Source: a virus. Taken from it: 50,607 nt of DNA. The position numbers were made by a program, and so were the translations under genes. The notes beneath the pieces were generated by a model. That model was not told the origin of the DNA, made no database searches, and saw nothing but the letters and a program-made list of their open reading frames with translations. The stretch spans positions 1 through 50,607 of the IMG/VR virus record IMGVR_UViG_3300023112_000023. One strand, given 5' to 3'. Shown piece by piece: positions 8,638 through 18,219 of the stretch (positions are counted from its first letter, which is position 1; the number at the start of each line of letters is the position of its first letter).

Positions 8638-8798
8638 TGTGGCGGGTATGTGAGAGATTTTGTTTGCGTCCACCAGGAATCAAAGAAAATTGGGACGATA
8701 ATACCCCTTGGGATCTCGCTCAGTTAATTAGTTATGAAAATATTCGTGGTTATGAAGAAATAGAATTAGCTACTATTGGGAAGATGAGTAATGTCTAG
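8637..8798 (+). CDS. Tail assembly chaperone, frameshift extension (TAC-T)
   Basis: From an ATG that overlaps the upstream stop, this frame encodes 53 residues: MWRVCERFCLRPPG followed by WDDNTPWDLAQL and YENIRGYEE. The CERF-RPPG start and the W-rich helix resemble the second domains of siphovirus tail chaperones, normally made only as a frameshift fusion. The fused frame enters through GRTPQYIMWRVCERF, so the ATG is probably internal rather than a true start. Its end overlaps the next gene by eight bases. Confidence 0.65.
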   Translation: MWRVCERFCLRPPGIKENWDDNTPWDLAQLISYENIRGYEEIELATIGKMSNV

Positions 8799-9381
8799 TA
8801 ACAAACCATTTATTCAAGCACGCATGGAACTTGATCTATTAGATTTTGACATAGATAATTTCCACAAGGGGTTATTTGATTGGGGTAATCGTCTTATACG
8901 TAAAGCAGGTCAAGCCTTTTGCCAAGAGATTTACAATAATGTTCCTGTTTGGTCAGGTATGGCTCTAGCTTCGTTGAAACCGTTAGCTAGAGCCGTAGGT
9001 TTTGCATTAGTGGTGACACCGAAAGAGGATGCCCCTGATCGTCGTGCACTCGGTGAGTCCCTCGGCAATACACATCCCCTAGAAACTAATCACACATCTG
9101 GAACAGCAAATATGGAGTTCTCATTTAATTGGTCAACAGATGTTGAACACTTCAATATTCATGACCAACGTAAAATGACTTTAAAAAATCCAAATGCAGG
9201 ACGTACAATGGCAAATGGAAAAGTATCCCCTGCATGGCGAGCAGTAGAGAAAGCACAAGAAGCAGCAGAGGCTGTTATAGATAAAGGCATGGACAGCGTG
9301 CCTAAGCCTACTGATTATATGGTAAGACGACAAATTACATACGACCCAGAACGTGGCGGATCTATTAATCTAGGGTATTAA
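8791..9381 (+). CDS. Hypothetical tail/neck-associated protein
   Basis: This 196-residue protein lies between the chaperone extension and the tape measure. The first half is helical (IDNFHKGLFDWGNRLIRKAGQAF, then NNVPVWSGMALASL). The VPVWSGMALASLKPL stretch resembles HK97 gp10-like minor tail or neck proteins, which carry a similar 'P..TG.L..S' turn. The C-terminus is polar. I cannot assign a family with confidence. A minor tail or completion role fits the location. Confidence 0.45.
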   Translation: MSSNKPFIQARMELDLLDFDIDNFHKGLFDWGNRLIRKAGQAFCQEIYNNVPVWSGMALASLKPLARAVGFALVVTPKEDAPDRRALGESLGNTHPLETNHTSGTANMEFSFNWSTDVEHFNIHDQRKMTLKNPNAGRTMANGKVSPAWRAVEKAQEAAEAVIDKGMDSVPKPTDYMVRRQITYDPERGGSINLGY

Positions 9382-9393
9382 ATCGGAGAAATT

Positions 9394-12300
9394 ATGGCAG
9401 GCAAAAAACAAGTAGTCACAACCGTCTTAGAAGTTAAAGAGGGTAGTAAAGGTATATCCGGAATGTCCCGTACGATGAAAACGGAGTTGACGGGTATTGC
9501 TAGGGCTACGGGTGCATTTAATGACGCCATGAAAGGCACACAAAAAGCCGTCGACCTAACACTGACGAGTGGGAAAAGATTTGTGGGTATCTTGGAAAAG
9601 ATTACTAACAAAAATGAAAACTTACGTATTGTCAGTGGTAAGGTTATTCAGTCATTTAAAAATCAAAAGGTGGCCCAAGATGCATTAACTAAAGCACAGG
9701 TTATGGCTTTAGAGGCTAATAAAAAACTTACATTAGCTAAGCAAAAAGATGAAGCTGTGGCTACGTCTAAGAATAAAAAAATTATTGCACGTGAGCGTGA
9801 AGCTTTAACTAAAGCAGAAGCACTGGCACATACATATGACGCTCAACGTACTGCATCACTAAAAGCACGTTATTCTAAAGAAGAAGCGTTAGCATATGCA
9901 CATCAAAATAAATTAGTTACACGAGCAAAAGCACGTTACACAAAAGATGAAGCACTGGCACATGCACACAATAATAAGTTAAATGCACGTAAACGAGCTG
10001 CGTATGATAAAGCAGAAGCACAAGCACGTGCTGCACATGCACGCATATCAGCGGCGACACAAAAGACGTCTAAATCTACACAGAAATTTGCCACAATAAC
10101 ACAAAGTGCAGTACAGAATGCAATACTTTCTTGGAAAAGTTTAGAGCGTGTTTTATTGGTACATGTTATTAGACGTGCATTCCATCAATTATTAGCCACT
10201 ACACGACAAGCAGTCGAGATGTTACAACGTCTGCATACTTCTATAGTTGAGATTCGTACAATCAGTCAAGGTATGCCTGCAGCGATGGGTTTGTGGGAAG
10301 AATCACTACGCAATGTTTCCGACGCTTTTGGTATTGATATTATTGACGAGGCAAATGCGAGATACCAGATACTATCTAACCAAGTTGCTGACGGTGTTCG
10401 ACAAACAGAGATGTTCAGTGTCGCGACAGCAAAATTTGCAAAGGTTACTAAATCAACCGCTGAAGAAGCAGTAAATGTATTAACTGCGGCGATAAATGCC
10501 TATGGTTATTCTGCAGAAGACGTCACTAAGGTATCAGGTATACTATTCAAGTTGGTGGAGTTTGGTCGCGTTAGGATTAGTGAGATTTCAGAAAGCTTAG
10601 GTCGTGCCGCTGTACCTGCTGCACAGTTAGGCATCAGCTTAGAAGAACTTTCTGCTAGTATAGCAAATATAACTATTCGAGGAGTCAAAGCTACAGAAGC
10701 CATGACACTTGTACGCGGTATAGTTATGAAGTTAAATAAGCCAACAGGCGATATGGAAGAGCTCATGCTTAAATGGGGTGTCTCTTCTGGTGAGGCGATG
10801 ATAGCTACTTATGGATGGGCAAAATCGCTTAAGATGTTATACGAGGAGACAAAAGGGTCTTCAAGTGAAATAGCTAATTTATTCGGCCGTATTAGACCTG
10901 CAATGGGTATGTCTGCTTTACTTGCCGACCTAGACGGCTTCCAAGACGTCCTAGATGAGTTTGGTGAATCTGCTACCTTAGACTATCTAGCGGCACTAGA
11001 CGACCAGTTTAAGTCAACAGGTGAAAGAACAAAAATAGCGTTTAACCAACTTAAGAATTATGTACAAATAGGATTAGGTGAGGCAACGTCATCCGCGATT
11101 CTTAGCATAACAGATAGATTTAAAACATTTGAGAAACAGCTGGACGGCACACAAAAAGAAATCGCAGGTCTAGTTAATATATTCCAATTTGCTGTCAAAT
11201 ATGGTAAGGCAGCTATAGCACTATTGAGTGTTAAGATGTTAATGCACTCTAAGGTACTTCATGGTCTTATTTTAACGTACCAGAAGTATCATATGTCTTT
11301 AGTTACTTCACGTTCCTTAATACTGGCTAACCAAAAAGCTACTGTTCAACATGCTCTAGGTGTGTCACTACTAAAGGGTACACTAGCATCTATGGCAGCC
11401 ACAGCAGCACCGATGATAGGTATTATGGCCGCAATTTGGGCTGTTGGTCAGATACAAACATGGCGTGCAGAGATAAGACAAGCTAGTAATGACTTAATTG
11501 AAATGGGTAAATCTTCATTTGAAGCTACAAAAAAGCGTAGACTTGCTTCAAGAATGGGATCAGAAAGTGCTAGTGGACCGATAACTGACTTTAATTTAGA
11601 AGCCAGGGCATCACTTAAGGGGTTAGCACGTCGAGGTACACAAGAAGTCATCGCTATGGCTGAGAAGCTAGAAGAAAAACTAGATAATATTGAAGAAAAG
11701 CAAAAGGAAATTGTAAAATCTTTTACTAAACAAGTAAAAAGTTCTGCTAACTCTATCAGTGAAGTATATAAAGCGTTACAAGATGAAATTAAAGCCACCG
11801 CAAAACTTGTTGAAGATAGTATAGAGAAACAAAAGCGTGCTGCACAAGATGTTAAAGATATTATCTTTGGTTACGAACAAGAAGCTCGCACACCTCAAGA
11901 GAAACTTAGAGCATTAAAAGGCCAAGCATCAAATGAACTAGGTACATTAAAAAATTCCAAAGATATTGATGAACGTCGTAAGGCATGGGACAGATATGTA
12001 CAGATAATAGATAAAGTCCGTTCTGCTGAGATTGATCTCAGAGAATCACAAATAAAAAGCTCTACAGATAACACTAATAAAACTATACGTCAACAGAATA
12101 TATACAATAAGCAAATATTTGATCAGATGAATCAACGAAGACGTAAAATGGGTATGGCACCCATGCCGTCTTCAATGTATCAAAAACAGGATGAAGTAGA
12201 AGATCCCGGTCTGTCCAACAAAGAGATTCAGAAAATCAATAAGCAAATCAGTGCTGACTTAAAAGCTGCGGCGTCAATATACGATACGGCTGAAGCTGGT

Positions 12301-13620
12301 TTCCAGACACAGCAAGACGAGATCATACAAGCAGCTAAAGACGCGATTAAAGACTTAAAAGATTTCCGCGACGAAATGGTTGAGCTTGGTATCGAGATTG
12401 GCGGCACAGCTGGTAAAGCTATTAAAGACGCTTTTGCTTCAATCGATCTAGCTGATACAGAGAAGTTAGTTGGAGACTATATAGCTCAGTTGAAAGCAAC
12501 TGGTTCCATAGCTGATGCTGCCTTTAAAGAGCCTCTTACAAAAGCCGCGTCTGAGTTTACCTCAATCGAATTAGCTGTATCAAATACGACAAAACAAATT
12601 GAAATGTGGGCGTCGTCATTAGAACTCGCTGCCATTGCCGCTAAGGATATTACAGCTTTAATGGCAAAGCAGAAAACAGCTTCTGCAGAGGTACAAAAAG
12701 ATATAGAGTCCGCTAATGCTAAACAGCAAGATACCGCGACAAAGTTTAGTGAGGTAGCAGAAAAATTAGATAAAATACGCCCCTTTGGTAAATCAGAGAA
12801 TGCTTCAGAACTCGAACGTGTGGCCAGGGTATTAAATGATACCGGTGCGTCAGCAGAAGCTGTAGCTGAAGCACTTGAAGACGCACGCAGTGTTGTTGGG
12901 ACACTTATTAGTGGTCTTAGTGAATCATCAGATACATTAGGTTATATTGTAGAACAGTCTGGTGGTATGGGTATCCTTGGGGCTTTCATGGGTGTAAAGG
13001 GTGCAGATAAGAGAGTTGATGCTATTACTGGTGCGATTAATACCATCATGGAAGGTATTAAAGTTGCAAAGGAATCTATAGAAGAGAAAGCCGCAGCAGA
13101 AGAACGTAAAACTGCAATAGATGAAGTCGTACAAAGTATAGATGGTATGTCATCCTCAGCGGAAGCTGCTGGTGAGGCTCTATCTAATGCAGCTAAAAAA
13201 GGACTAACTGACTTCCAAGCGTTTACAGACGAATTACTTTTCGCGGATATGCTGTTACAGAACATTAGCGACTGGACTGGTGGGGCGTTTAAGGCTTTAG
13301 GTCAAACACAGACGGAAGCACAAGGCGGAGCCATTCATGCAGCTATGGGACAGTTCATCCCACAAGGCACTGACACAGTGCCAGCTATGTTATCACCTGG
13401 TGAGTTCGTTATGAACAAAGCGTCAACAGCACAGTTTATGAACCAACTTGTACCAATGAATTACTCACAGAACATGGTGAGATTTGCTGAACCAAATAAT
13501 TCTATGCAATTCGGCGATATAAATGTTACTGTGCAGGGTGGTCAGAATAATCAACAAACTGCTCTAGAGATTGGTAACGCTTTACGTAAAGAGATTCGAC
13601 GTGGGAGGTTAAGTCTATGA
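9394..13620 (+). CDS. Tape measure protein
   Basis: This 1408-residue protein is the longest in the window and lies directly after the chaperone region. Residues ~120-220 contain roughly 20-24-residue Ala/Lys/His repeats (KARYTKDEALAHAHNNKL-type), a long helix. Residues ~300-460 match the TP901-type tape-measure core (FAKVTKSTAEEAVNVLTAAI, then GRAAVPAAQLGISLEELS). A hydrophobic segment lies around residues 660-690 (MAATAAPMIGIMAAIWAVG). The C-terminus carries QGTDTVPAMLSPGEFVM, a motif widely found at the end of tape-measure proteins. At about 0.15 nm per residue, the protein suggests a tail of about 200 nm. Confidence 0.9.
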   Translation: MAGKKQVVTTVLEVKEGSKGISGMSRTMKTELTGIARATGAFNDAMKGTQKAVDLTLTSGKRFVGILEKITNKNENLRIVSGKVIQSFKNQKVAQDALTKAQVMALEANKKLTLAKQKDEAVATSKNKKIIAREREALTKAEALAHTYDAQRTASLKARYSKEEALAYAHQNKLVTRAKARYTKDEALAHAHNNKLNARKRAAYDKAEAQARAAHARISAATQKTSKSTQKFATITQSAVQNAILSWKSLERVLLVHVIRRAFHQLLATTRQAVEMLQRLHTSIVEIRTISQGMPAAMGLWEESLRNVSDAFGIDIIDEANARYQILSNQVADGVRQTEMFSVATAKFAKVTKSTAEEAVNVLTAAINAYGYSAEDVTKVSGILFKLVEFGRVRISEISESLGRAAVPAAQLGISLEELSASIANITIRGVKATEAMTLVRGIVMKLNKPTGDMEELMLKWGVSSGEAMIATYGWAKSLKMLYEETKGSSSEIANLFGRIRPAMGMSALLADLDGFQDVLDEFGESATLDYLAALDDQFKSTGERTKIAFNQLKNYVQIGLGEATSSAILSITDRFKTFEKQLDGTQKEIAGLVNIFQFAVKYGKAAIALLSVKMLMHSKVLHGLILTYQKYHMSLVTSRSLILANQKATVQHALGVSLLKGTLASMAATAAPMIGIMAAIWAVGQIQTWRAEIRQASNDLIEMGKSSFEATKKRRLASRMGSESASGPITDFNLEARASLKGLARRGTQEVIAMAEKLEEKLDNIEEKQKEIVKSFTKQVKSSANSISEVYKALQDEIKATAKLVEDSIEKQKRAAQDVKDIIFGYEQEARTPQEKLRALKGQASNELGTLKNSKDIDERRKAWDRYVQIIDKVRSAEIDLRESQIKSSTDNTNKTIRQQNIYNKQIFDQMNQRRRKMGMAPMPSSMYQKQDEVEDPGLSNKEIQKINKQISADLKAAASIYDTAEAGFQTQQDEIIQAAKDAIKDLKDFRDEMVELGIEIGGTAGKAIKDAFASIDLADTEKLVGDYIAQLKATGSIADAAFKEPLTKAASEFTSIELAVSNTTKQIEMWASSLELAAIAAKDITALMAKQKTASAEVQKDIESANAKQQDTATKFSEVAEKLDKIRPFGKSENASELERVARVLNDTGASAEAVAEALEDARSVVGTLISGLSESSDTLGYIVEQSGGMGILGAFMGVKGADKRVDAITGAINTIMEGIKVAKESIEEKAAAEERKTAIDEVVQSIDGMSSSAEAAGEALSNAAKKGLTDFQAFTDELLFADMLLQNISDWTGGAFKALGQTQTEAQGGAIHAAMGQFIPQGTDTVPAMLSPGEFVMNKASTAQFMNQLVPMNYSQNMVRFAEPNNSMQFGDINVTVQGGQNNQQTALEIGNALRKEIRRGRLSL

Positions 13621-14018
13621 GTGTAACATTTACTGGGACGGGCAGCTTAGTGCTGCCCAACCCAGAATTTGGTGATAGTGAATATAATGATCAAAAGAAT
13701 ATCGTTAATCGTACACGTGGTGGCCAAGTATTGGTTTTTCCTGGTGGTGCGTCTTTTGTTAGTGGTGGTGCGGCACGCCCTGTGACTAGGAGAATATCCT
13801 TGACGTGGCGTCATCTCAGTAAGACAGAAAAGGCAGCGGTACACGCATATCTGCTCAATAATCTTGGCACTCTACAGGCCGTTAATGATCATCGTAGTGA
13901 GACGTTCAATGCCATAATTTTAACACCTGATGCAAATATAACTGCGGAGGGGCGTGAGATATGTGATGGCGACAAAGGTCAGAGAAGCGTGTCCTTAGAA
14001 TTAGAGGTGGTAGTATGA
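13617..14018 (+). CDS. Distal tail component (hypothetical)
   Basis: This 133-residue protein begins FTGTGSLVLPNPEFGD and includes the repeated-looking RRISLTWRHLSKTEKAAVHAYL. It pairs with the following gene, which has a comparable start (FNGVTLPSPDWGN) and size. Both resemble the small distal tail or tail-tip proteins that follow tape measures. Each protein is mostly beta with one helix. It overlaps the tape measure by four bases (ATGA), so the genes are coupled. Confidence 0.5.
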   Translation: MSVTFTGTGSLVLPNPEFGDSEYNDQKNIVNRTRGGQVLVFPGGASFVSGGAARPVTRRISLTWRHLSKTEKAAVHAYLLNNLGTLQAVNDHRSETFNAIILTPDANITAEGREICDGDKGQRSVSLELEVVV

Positions 14019-14419
14019 GTTTTATATTTAATGGTGTAACATTACCTAGCCCTGACTGGGGTAATACTCAAGCTTTAAGAGCAAAACAACATGTTCATAG
14101 ATCATTATCAGGTAAGTATTTTACTTTTGTTAGTAAACCATACCACCAAACACAATATGTTGAAACCCTCTATAACTTAAAATATACTTTTTCTAACATA
14201 TCGTATAATAAATATTTAGAATTACGTGCCTCGCTTGAAAGTGTGACAGGACAGATAAATATTACTGACCACGAGAGTGTGGTATGGATTGTTAGTCTAT
14301 TGTCGACCACAACATCAGTCGTCTTTGAGTCACAGGGAGAAGCATGTACTGGTCACACAACACGCTTCTTAAATGAACGTGGAACAATAACATTAGAACT
14401 TGAAGGGTGGCAATTTTAA
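14015..14419 (+). CDS. Distal tail component, paralogue-like (hypothetical)
   Basis: This 134-residue protein shares the N-terminal pattern of the previous gene (F-N/T-G-x-x-L-P-x-P-x-x-G/W). Both end with a beta hairpin ending in LELE-type residues, so a duplicated distal-tail gene is possible. It contains KYLELRASLESVTGQINITDHES. It overlaps neighbours at both ends (ATGA upstream, TAATG downstream). The function is inferred only from position. Confidence 0.45.
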   Translation: MSFIFNGVTLPSPDWGNTQALRAKQHVHRSLSGKYFTFVSKPYHQTQYVETLYNLKYTFSNISYNKYLELRASLESVTGQINITDHESVVWIVSLLSTTTSVVFESQGEACTGHTTRFLNERGTITLELEGWQF

Positions 14420-16929
14420 TGGCCAAGACTATACCAACCAATGCAGCTACGGAACTGGCTAAACAGTATGGTAGTGAGCCTCAGATTATTGTCAAAGCAG
14501 AGTGGAATGATGGTGCTAATCCTAAATATTACTCAGACCTGAATCATACTAATAGTCCACTACCTTTGATTCTAGACATCAGCGGCTTTGACGAGTCATT
14601 TAATACCACCAACACCACAAATGTTGGTGTTGTCACTATATCGTTATCCGACGTAGGTGACGCAGTGTCTGACGATGTTAATACATATAATCTATATGCC
14701 ACGCAGTTCATAGTATATTTAGTTTATCCAACGTTAACAAATATGGCAGACTGGGTAGTATTGATGAAGGGTAAAGGCTCAGGCCCGCTAACATGGGATG
14801 AGCACAATCGTTCTGTCTCATTTTCAATCACGCCCAATCAACATTTTGATACTGTTGGTTTCTCGTTACGTGACGATGACGAGGTTGCCGCTTCTGCAAT
14901 CAACCCTATGGATGATGCTGTGGGACAACCTTACCCCATTTGTTGGGGTAATCCCCTACGTGTCCCTGCACTCAAGATACAGGAGCCTTTCCACGCTACG
15001 GTCGAGGAAGACTTGATCATAGACGATACAATAGGACAAACAATTAAATTGAATTATGAAACCGGATCAGCACCAGCGGGTCCACAGACATTTGTAATCG
15101 CTAATTCTAAATGTACTGGCACAATCTCTGATGATATATTATCTGTACCAGTCGGTAATATGAATCAGACATGGTATACTAATATTGCTTTTGCTACAAG
15201 ACCACTTGTTGGCGTAGACCCCGACACTAACTCGCGTAACATCATGTGGGTATCTTCAGCAGCTACAGAATTGGCTGGTAAATACTGTTATACTGGTACT
15301 AATTATCAGCGATGTGTCCATCAAGAGGGTACGAAATGCTGGTTCTTAAATGACTGGTATGACTCCGCTGGATCACAACCTGCGATGTTTACTGAAGTTA
15401 AGGGTCTACCAGATGAGTCTTGGGCAACATATGAAAGTGTCTTTAGGGCTGTATCTTGGTTCACTGCTGGTGCGGAAGTGTATTGGTTTGATGACGTTGT
15501 AACAACATCTGTGTATGTTTTTAACTTGTTCCCATCGTCATCACAGGTAGTTAGTCCTAATAATGACGTAGCTGAGGTAATGGCTTATCGGACATTTGGT
15601 GTCAAAGACGAGAAAAAGTTAGCTGCCGTGCCGTCTGATCGTCTTGATATTGAACACGACTACCCATTACCAGACAGATTCAAGACTGATCATCCTGATG
15701 CACCAACTGTATGTTCTGTTGTCAAAATTAACAAACCATTATTTCAATATGAGGAAGAGAAATGGGACGATAGTGTAATCTATGTTTCACATTGGTGTCA
15801 CTCTGATAACTTAAGACGTAACCCTGCACAGATAATAGAAGATCTTATTGACTACTATGCACCTGACCTTAGTGTTGATAGTACGTCATTCACGGCTGTC
15901 AAAACTAAATTGGCAAAATTCTTGATGAGTGGGTGGATAGCAGATGAAATGAATCTGTGGGACTTGATCACACAAATCGCATTACAGGCACGTTGTGCAG
16001 TTTACCTCCGTAATGATACTGTGTATATACAATATCTTTCAGAGAAACCCACAGCCTACGTAGGTAGCTTTGACGCTACCAGTACACTTGAGGCGTCAAT
16101 GTCAATGGAGTTGTCACCTGATACAGATATTGTGACATCAATAAAAGGTTCGTGGGTCTTAGAAGGATCACAGGATAAGCCTTTTGAAATAATTAAAACT
16201 GCACGTGTTGGTCTCTATGGTAGTAGAGAAAGCAATATAAATTTCTTTATGTACAGTAGTGCTGAATTAGTTGAGAAAACCATGGAGTTCTGGTTGAACA
16301 GATCATCACATATTTGGCGAAACCTTAAAGTAGAGTCAACAATACATGATAATATTAGTGTCGATGCAGGCGACTATTGTGATGTTTATTATCCAAATAT
16401 TCAGCCACTTGGGGAAGGCACCCATCTCTTTGGGCAAGCTACAGGGTTATCTTATGATACATTAACACATAAAATAAATTATACACTTTGGACACCTGTT
16501 GCTTATGGTTTTGGTGATCTAACAGATACAGACGCGTGGCTTAGTGATGTGGGTGCTGTATTACCTAGTGACCCAATAGCTGGTAGGGCACTAGTGGATT
16601 ACATACCATTAGTATATCGTGTAGTTGACCCAGCTGAGTTCTCAACAAATGTCGATACTACACCAGAACCGGGATTCAGCTATGTGTATTTTGGTTATGT
16701 AAGTAGCTATAGTGGCACAACACTGGTTGTTGATCTATATGATAAAGACGGTAATAAATATACTTCAGGTGAATATTATCATGTTAATGTCACTGTGTTA
16801 TCTACTGGTGGGACAAATGTTGATTATAATGTACCTTGGATAAAGGCGGGTATGTATATCCAATTAGTACAAATTAATGGTGTTTATTATTATACTGGTG
16901 GATTAGCGACATCAGTTTACAGGGGATAA
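14419..16929 (+). CDS. Tail hub / tail-tip protein
   Basis: ATG 14419 overlaps the previous stop and is preferred over a GTG 12 bases earlier. The 836-residue protein begins with a beta domain (SEPQIIVKAEWNDGANPKYY, then ILDISGFDESFN). The LDISG- and VGVVTISLSD-like strands resemble the tube-like ring domain of tail hub proteins. A second section includes YPICWGNPLRVPALKI. The last ~150 residues are another beta module ending GVYYYTGGLATSVYRG. Size and position after the distal-tail genes favour the hub that closes the tail tube and carries receptor-binding parts. Confidence 0.55.
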   Translation: MAKTIPTNAATELAKQYGSEPQIIVKAEWNDGANPKYYSDLNHTNSPLPLILDISGFDESFNTTNTTNVGVVTISLSDVGDAVSDDVNTYNLYATQFIVYLVYPTLTNMADWVVLMKGKGSGPLTWDEHNRSVSFSITPNQHFDTVGFSLRDDDEVAASAINPMDDAVGQPYPICWGNPLRVPALKIQEPFHATVEEDLIIDDTIGQTIKLNYETGSAPAGPQTFVIANSKCTGTISDDILSVPVGNMNQTWYTNIAFATRPLVGVDPDTNSRNIMWVSSAATELAGKYCYTGTNYQRCVHQEGTKCWFLNDWYDSAGSQPAMFTEVKGLPDESWATYESVFRAVSWFTAGAEVYWFDDVVTTSVYVFNLFPSSSQVVSPNNDVAEVMAYRTFGVKDEKKLAAVPSDRLDIEHDYPLPDRFKTDHPDAPTVCSVVKINKPLFQYEEEKWDDSVIYVSHWCHSDNLRRNPAQIIEDLIDYYAPDLSVDSTSFTAVKTKLAKFLMSGWIADEMNLWDLITQIALQARCAVYLRNDTVYIQYLSEKPTAYVGSFDATSTLEASMSMELSPDTDIVTSIKGSWVLEGSQDKPFEIIKTARVGLYGSRESNINFFMYSSAELVEKTMEFWLNRSSHIWRNLKVESTIHDNISVDAGDYCDVYYPNIQPLGEGTHLFGQATGLSYDTLTHKINYTLWTPVAYGFGDLTDTDAWLSDVGAVLPSDPIAGRALVDYIPLVYRVVDPAEFSTNVDTTPEPGFSYVYFGYVSSYSGTTLVVDLYDKDGNKYTSGEYYHVNVTVLSTGGTNVDYNVPWIKAGMYIQLVQINGVYYYTGGLATSVYRG

Positions 16930-16930
16930 T

Positions 16931-17884
16931 ATGTCTTTTGAATTGTTTGGTAAATTTGTTAATAATAGTAATCTTGAGGAGTTCGAGTGGGAGGATCCAT
17001 GTGGTGGTCCTCCCTTGCTCGGACGTTGGCTCAATGATACTAGTGATGTAGAGATGCCTGTGCTTGATTTGGCAAATCTAGAAGTTGGAATATGTGAACC
17101 AGATGATAACTATTTTGTCAATGTCTTAGATATTGAGAACCCTGTTCTCTTATTCGAAGATTATGACACATTAGAAGAGTTACAAGCTGGTTGTTGTGAG
17201 GAGTCATCTAGTTCTAGTAGTTCTAGTAGTTCTAGTAGTTCTAGTAGTTCTAGTAGTTCTAGTAGTTCTAGTAGTTCTAGTAGTTCTAGTAGTTCTAGTA
17301 GTTCTAGTAGTTCTAGTAGTTCTAGTGGTTCTAGTAGTTATAGTGAGAGTGGTGTCAGTTGTCAAGATTGTGGGGCAAATGTCACACCAAAATTTTTACG
17401 TGTGACTTTCGAGGATATAGAAACATTTGCCAATGATACTTGTATTGATTGTGGTGGAATAAGTGGATGTGGTGTTGTGTCTTATACCGGTGGTATTAAC
17501 CCGAATCAATCGTATGTCTTGGAACAAGATGGGTCCGATCCATGTGTATACACTTATGATTTTGATGTAAATATCATACAAAATCTTTATGCGGGATTAG
17601 ACGAGGATTGTTCAACTGTTATTGATACAGAAACAGCTACGCGGATGCGTGTAGCTGTTATGGCTGATGGTATTCCAAGTACTATATACTTTACACAGAT
17701 AACCGGCGATGCTAACATAGTTTATTTTTACGCAACCTATTTACCAACTATAGGTTGTGTTGGTACCGTTGATGAGCCAAATGATAATCCAACAGCGGGT
17801 ATAACTTTAGGTTGTTCGGAGCCACCAGGATGTGTCCCATATTATACGGCATATCTTGGAACTGCTACAGTGGAGGAACTATAA
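16931..17884 (+). CDS. Cys-rich tail-tip/surface protein with 41-serine linker
   Basis: This 317-residue protein has three parts. The N-terminal ~90 residues contain Cys and acidic patches. Residues 92-132 are 41 consecutive Ser. The C-terminal domain has many Cys (CQDCGANV, CIDCGGISGCG, CCEE). Poly-Ser linkers join domains in some environmental phage and marine bacterial surface proteins. The C-terminal module may be a disulphide- or metal-stabilised receptor-binding domain. The gene starts one base after the hub stop, so I place it among tail-tip genes, but no family is recognised. Confidence 0.5.
   Translation: MSFELFGKFVNNSNLEEFEWEDPCGGPPLLGRWLNDTSDVEMPVLDLANLEVGICEPDDNYFVNVLDIENPVLLFEDYDTLEELQAGCCEESSSSSSSSSSSSSSSSSSSSSSSSSSSSSSSSSSSSSSSSSGSSSYSESGVSCQDCGANVTPKFLRVTFEDIETFANDTCIDCGGISGCGVVSYTGGINPNQSYVLEQDGSDPCVYTYDFDVNIIQNLYAGLDEDCSTVIDTETATRMRVAVMADGIPSTIYFTQITGDANIVYFYATYLPTIGCVGTVDEPNDNPTAGITLGCSEPPGCVPYYTAYLGTATVEEL
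17204..17326 (+). repeat. Serine-coding 9-bp microsatellite (TCTAGTAGT)n
   Basis: From 17213 to 17320 there are 12 exact copies of the 9-bp unit TCTAGTAGT, with partial units on each side. Together they encode 41 Ser. The unit length is a multiple of three, so copy-number change would alter linker length without shifting the frame. Confidence 0.95.
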
Positions 17885-18219
17885 TGGACTGTAAAAATTT
17901 TAAAGGTGGGTACTGTGAGAAGATTAATACACATGTACCACGAAGCTGGTGCCTAGAACGTTGTCAATATGGAAAGAATCTAATTGTAGCTAAGAAACAA
18001 AGTAAGAAACCGACGATCACGCAGATGGGAATACATTTTGCTAAAGCCATGACCAAATGGATTAAAGCTGGCGTACCAGTATGTAGTAAAGAGGAATATG
18101 TTAATAGACGTAAGATATGTGCAGAATGTCACGATGGTCGATCATGCCCAATATGTGGATGTCAATTATGGGCTAAGACTGCACTAGAAACGGAGAAGTG
18201 TCCAAATGGCTTATGGTGA
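17884..18219 (+). CDS. Cysteine-rich zinc-ribbon protein
   Basis: ATG 17884 overlaps the upstream TAA and is preferred over a longer frame beginning inside the serine-linker gene. The 111-residue protein has CxxC-type pairs in two groups: near the N-terminus (CKNFKGGYC, CLERC) and at the C-terminus (CAECHDGRSCPICGCQLW, then ETEKCPNGLW). The C-terminal ring-like cluster probably binds zinc. Similar small proteins often precede glycosyltransferase-like genes in phages, as here. No enzymatic role is proposed. Confidence 0.6.
   Translation: MDCKNFKGGYCEKINTHVPRSWCLERCQYGKNLIVAKKQSKKPTITQMGIHFAKAMTKWIKAGVPVCSKEEYVNRRKICAECHDGRSCPICGCQLWAKTALETEKCPNGLW

Noticed and set aside
17196-17405. VLVVLVV-rich ORF in another frame
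   Set aside because: It is an out-of-frame reading of the serine microsatellite and has no independent support.
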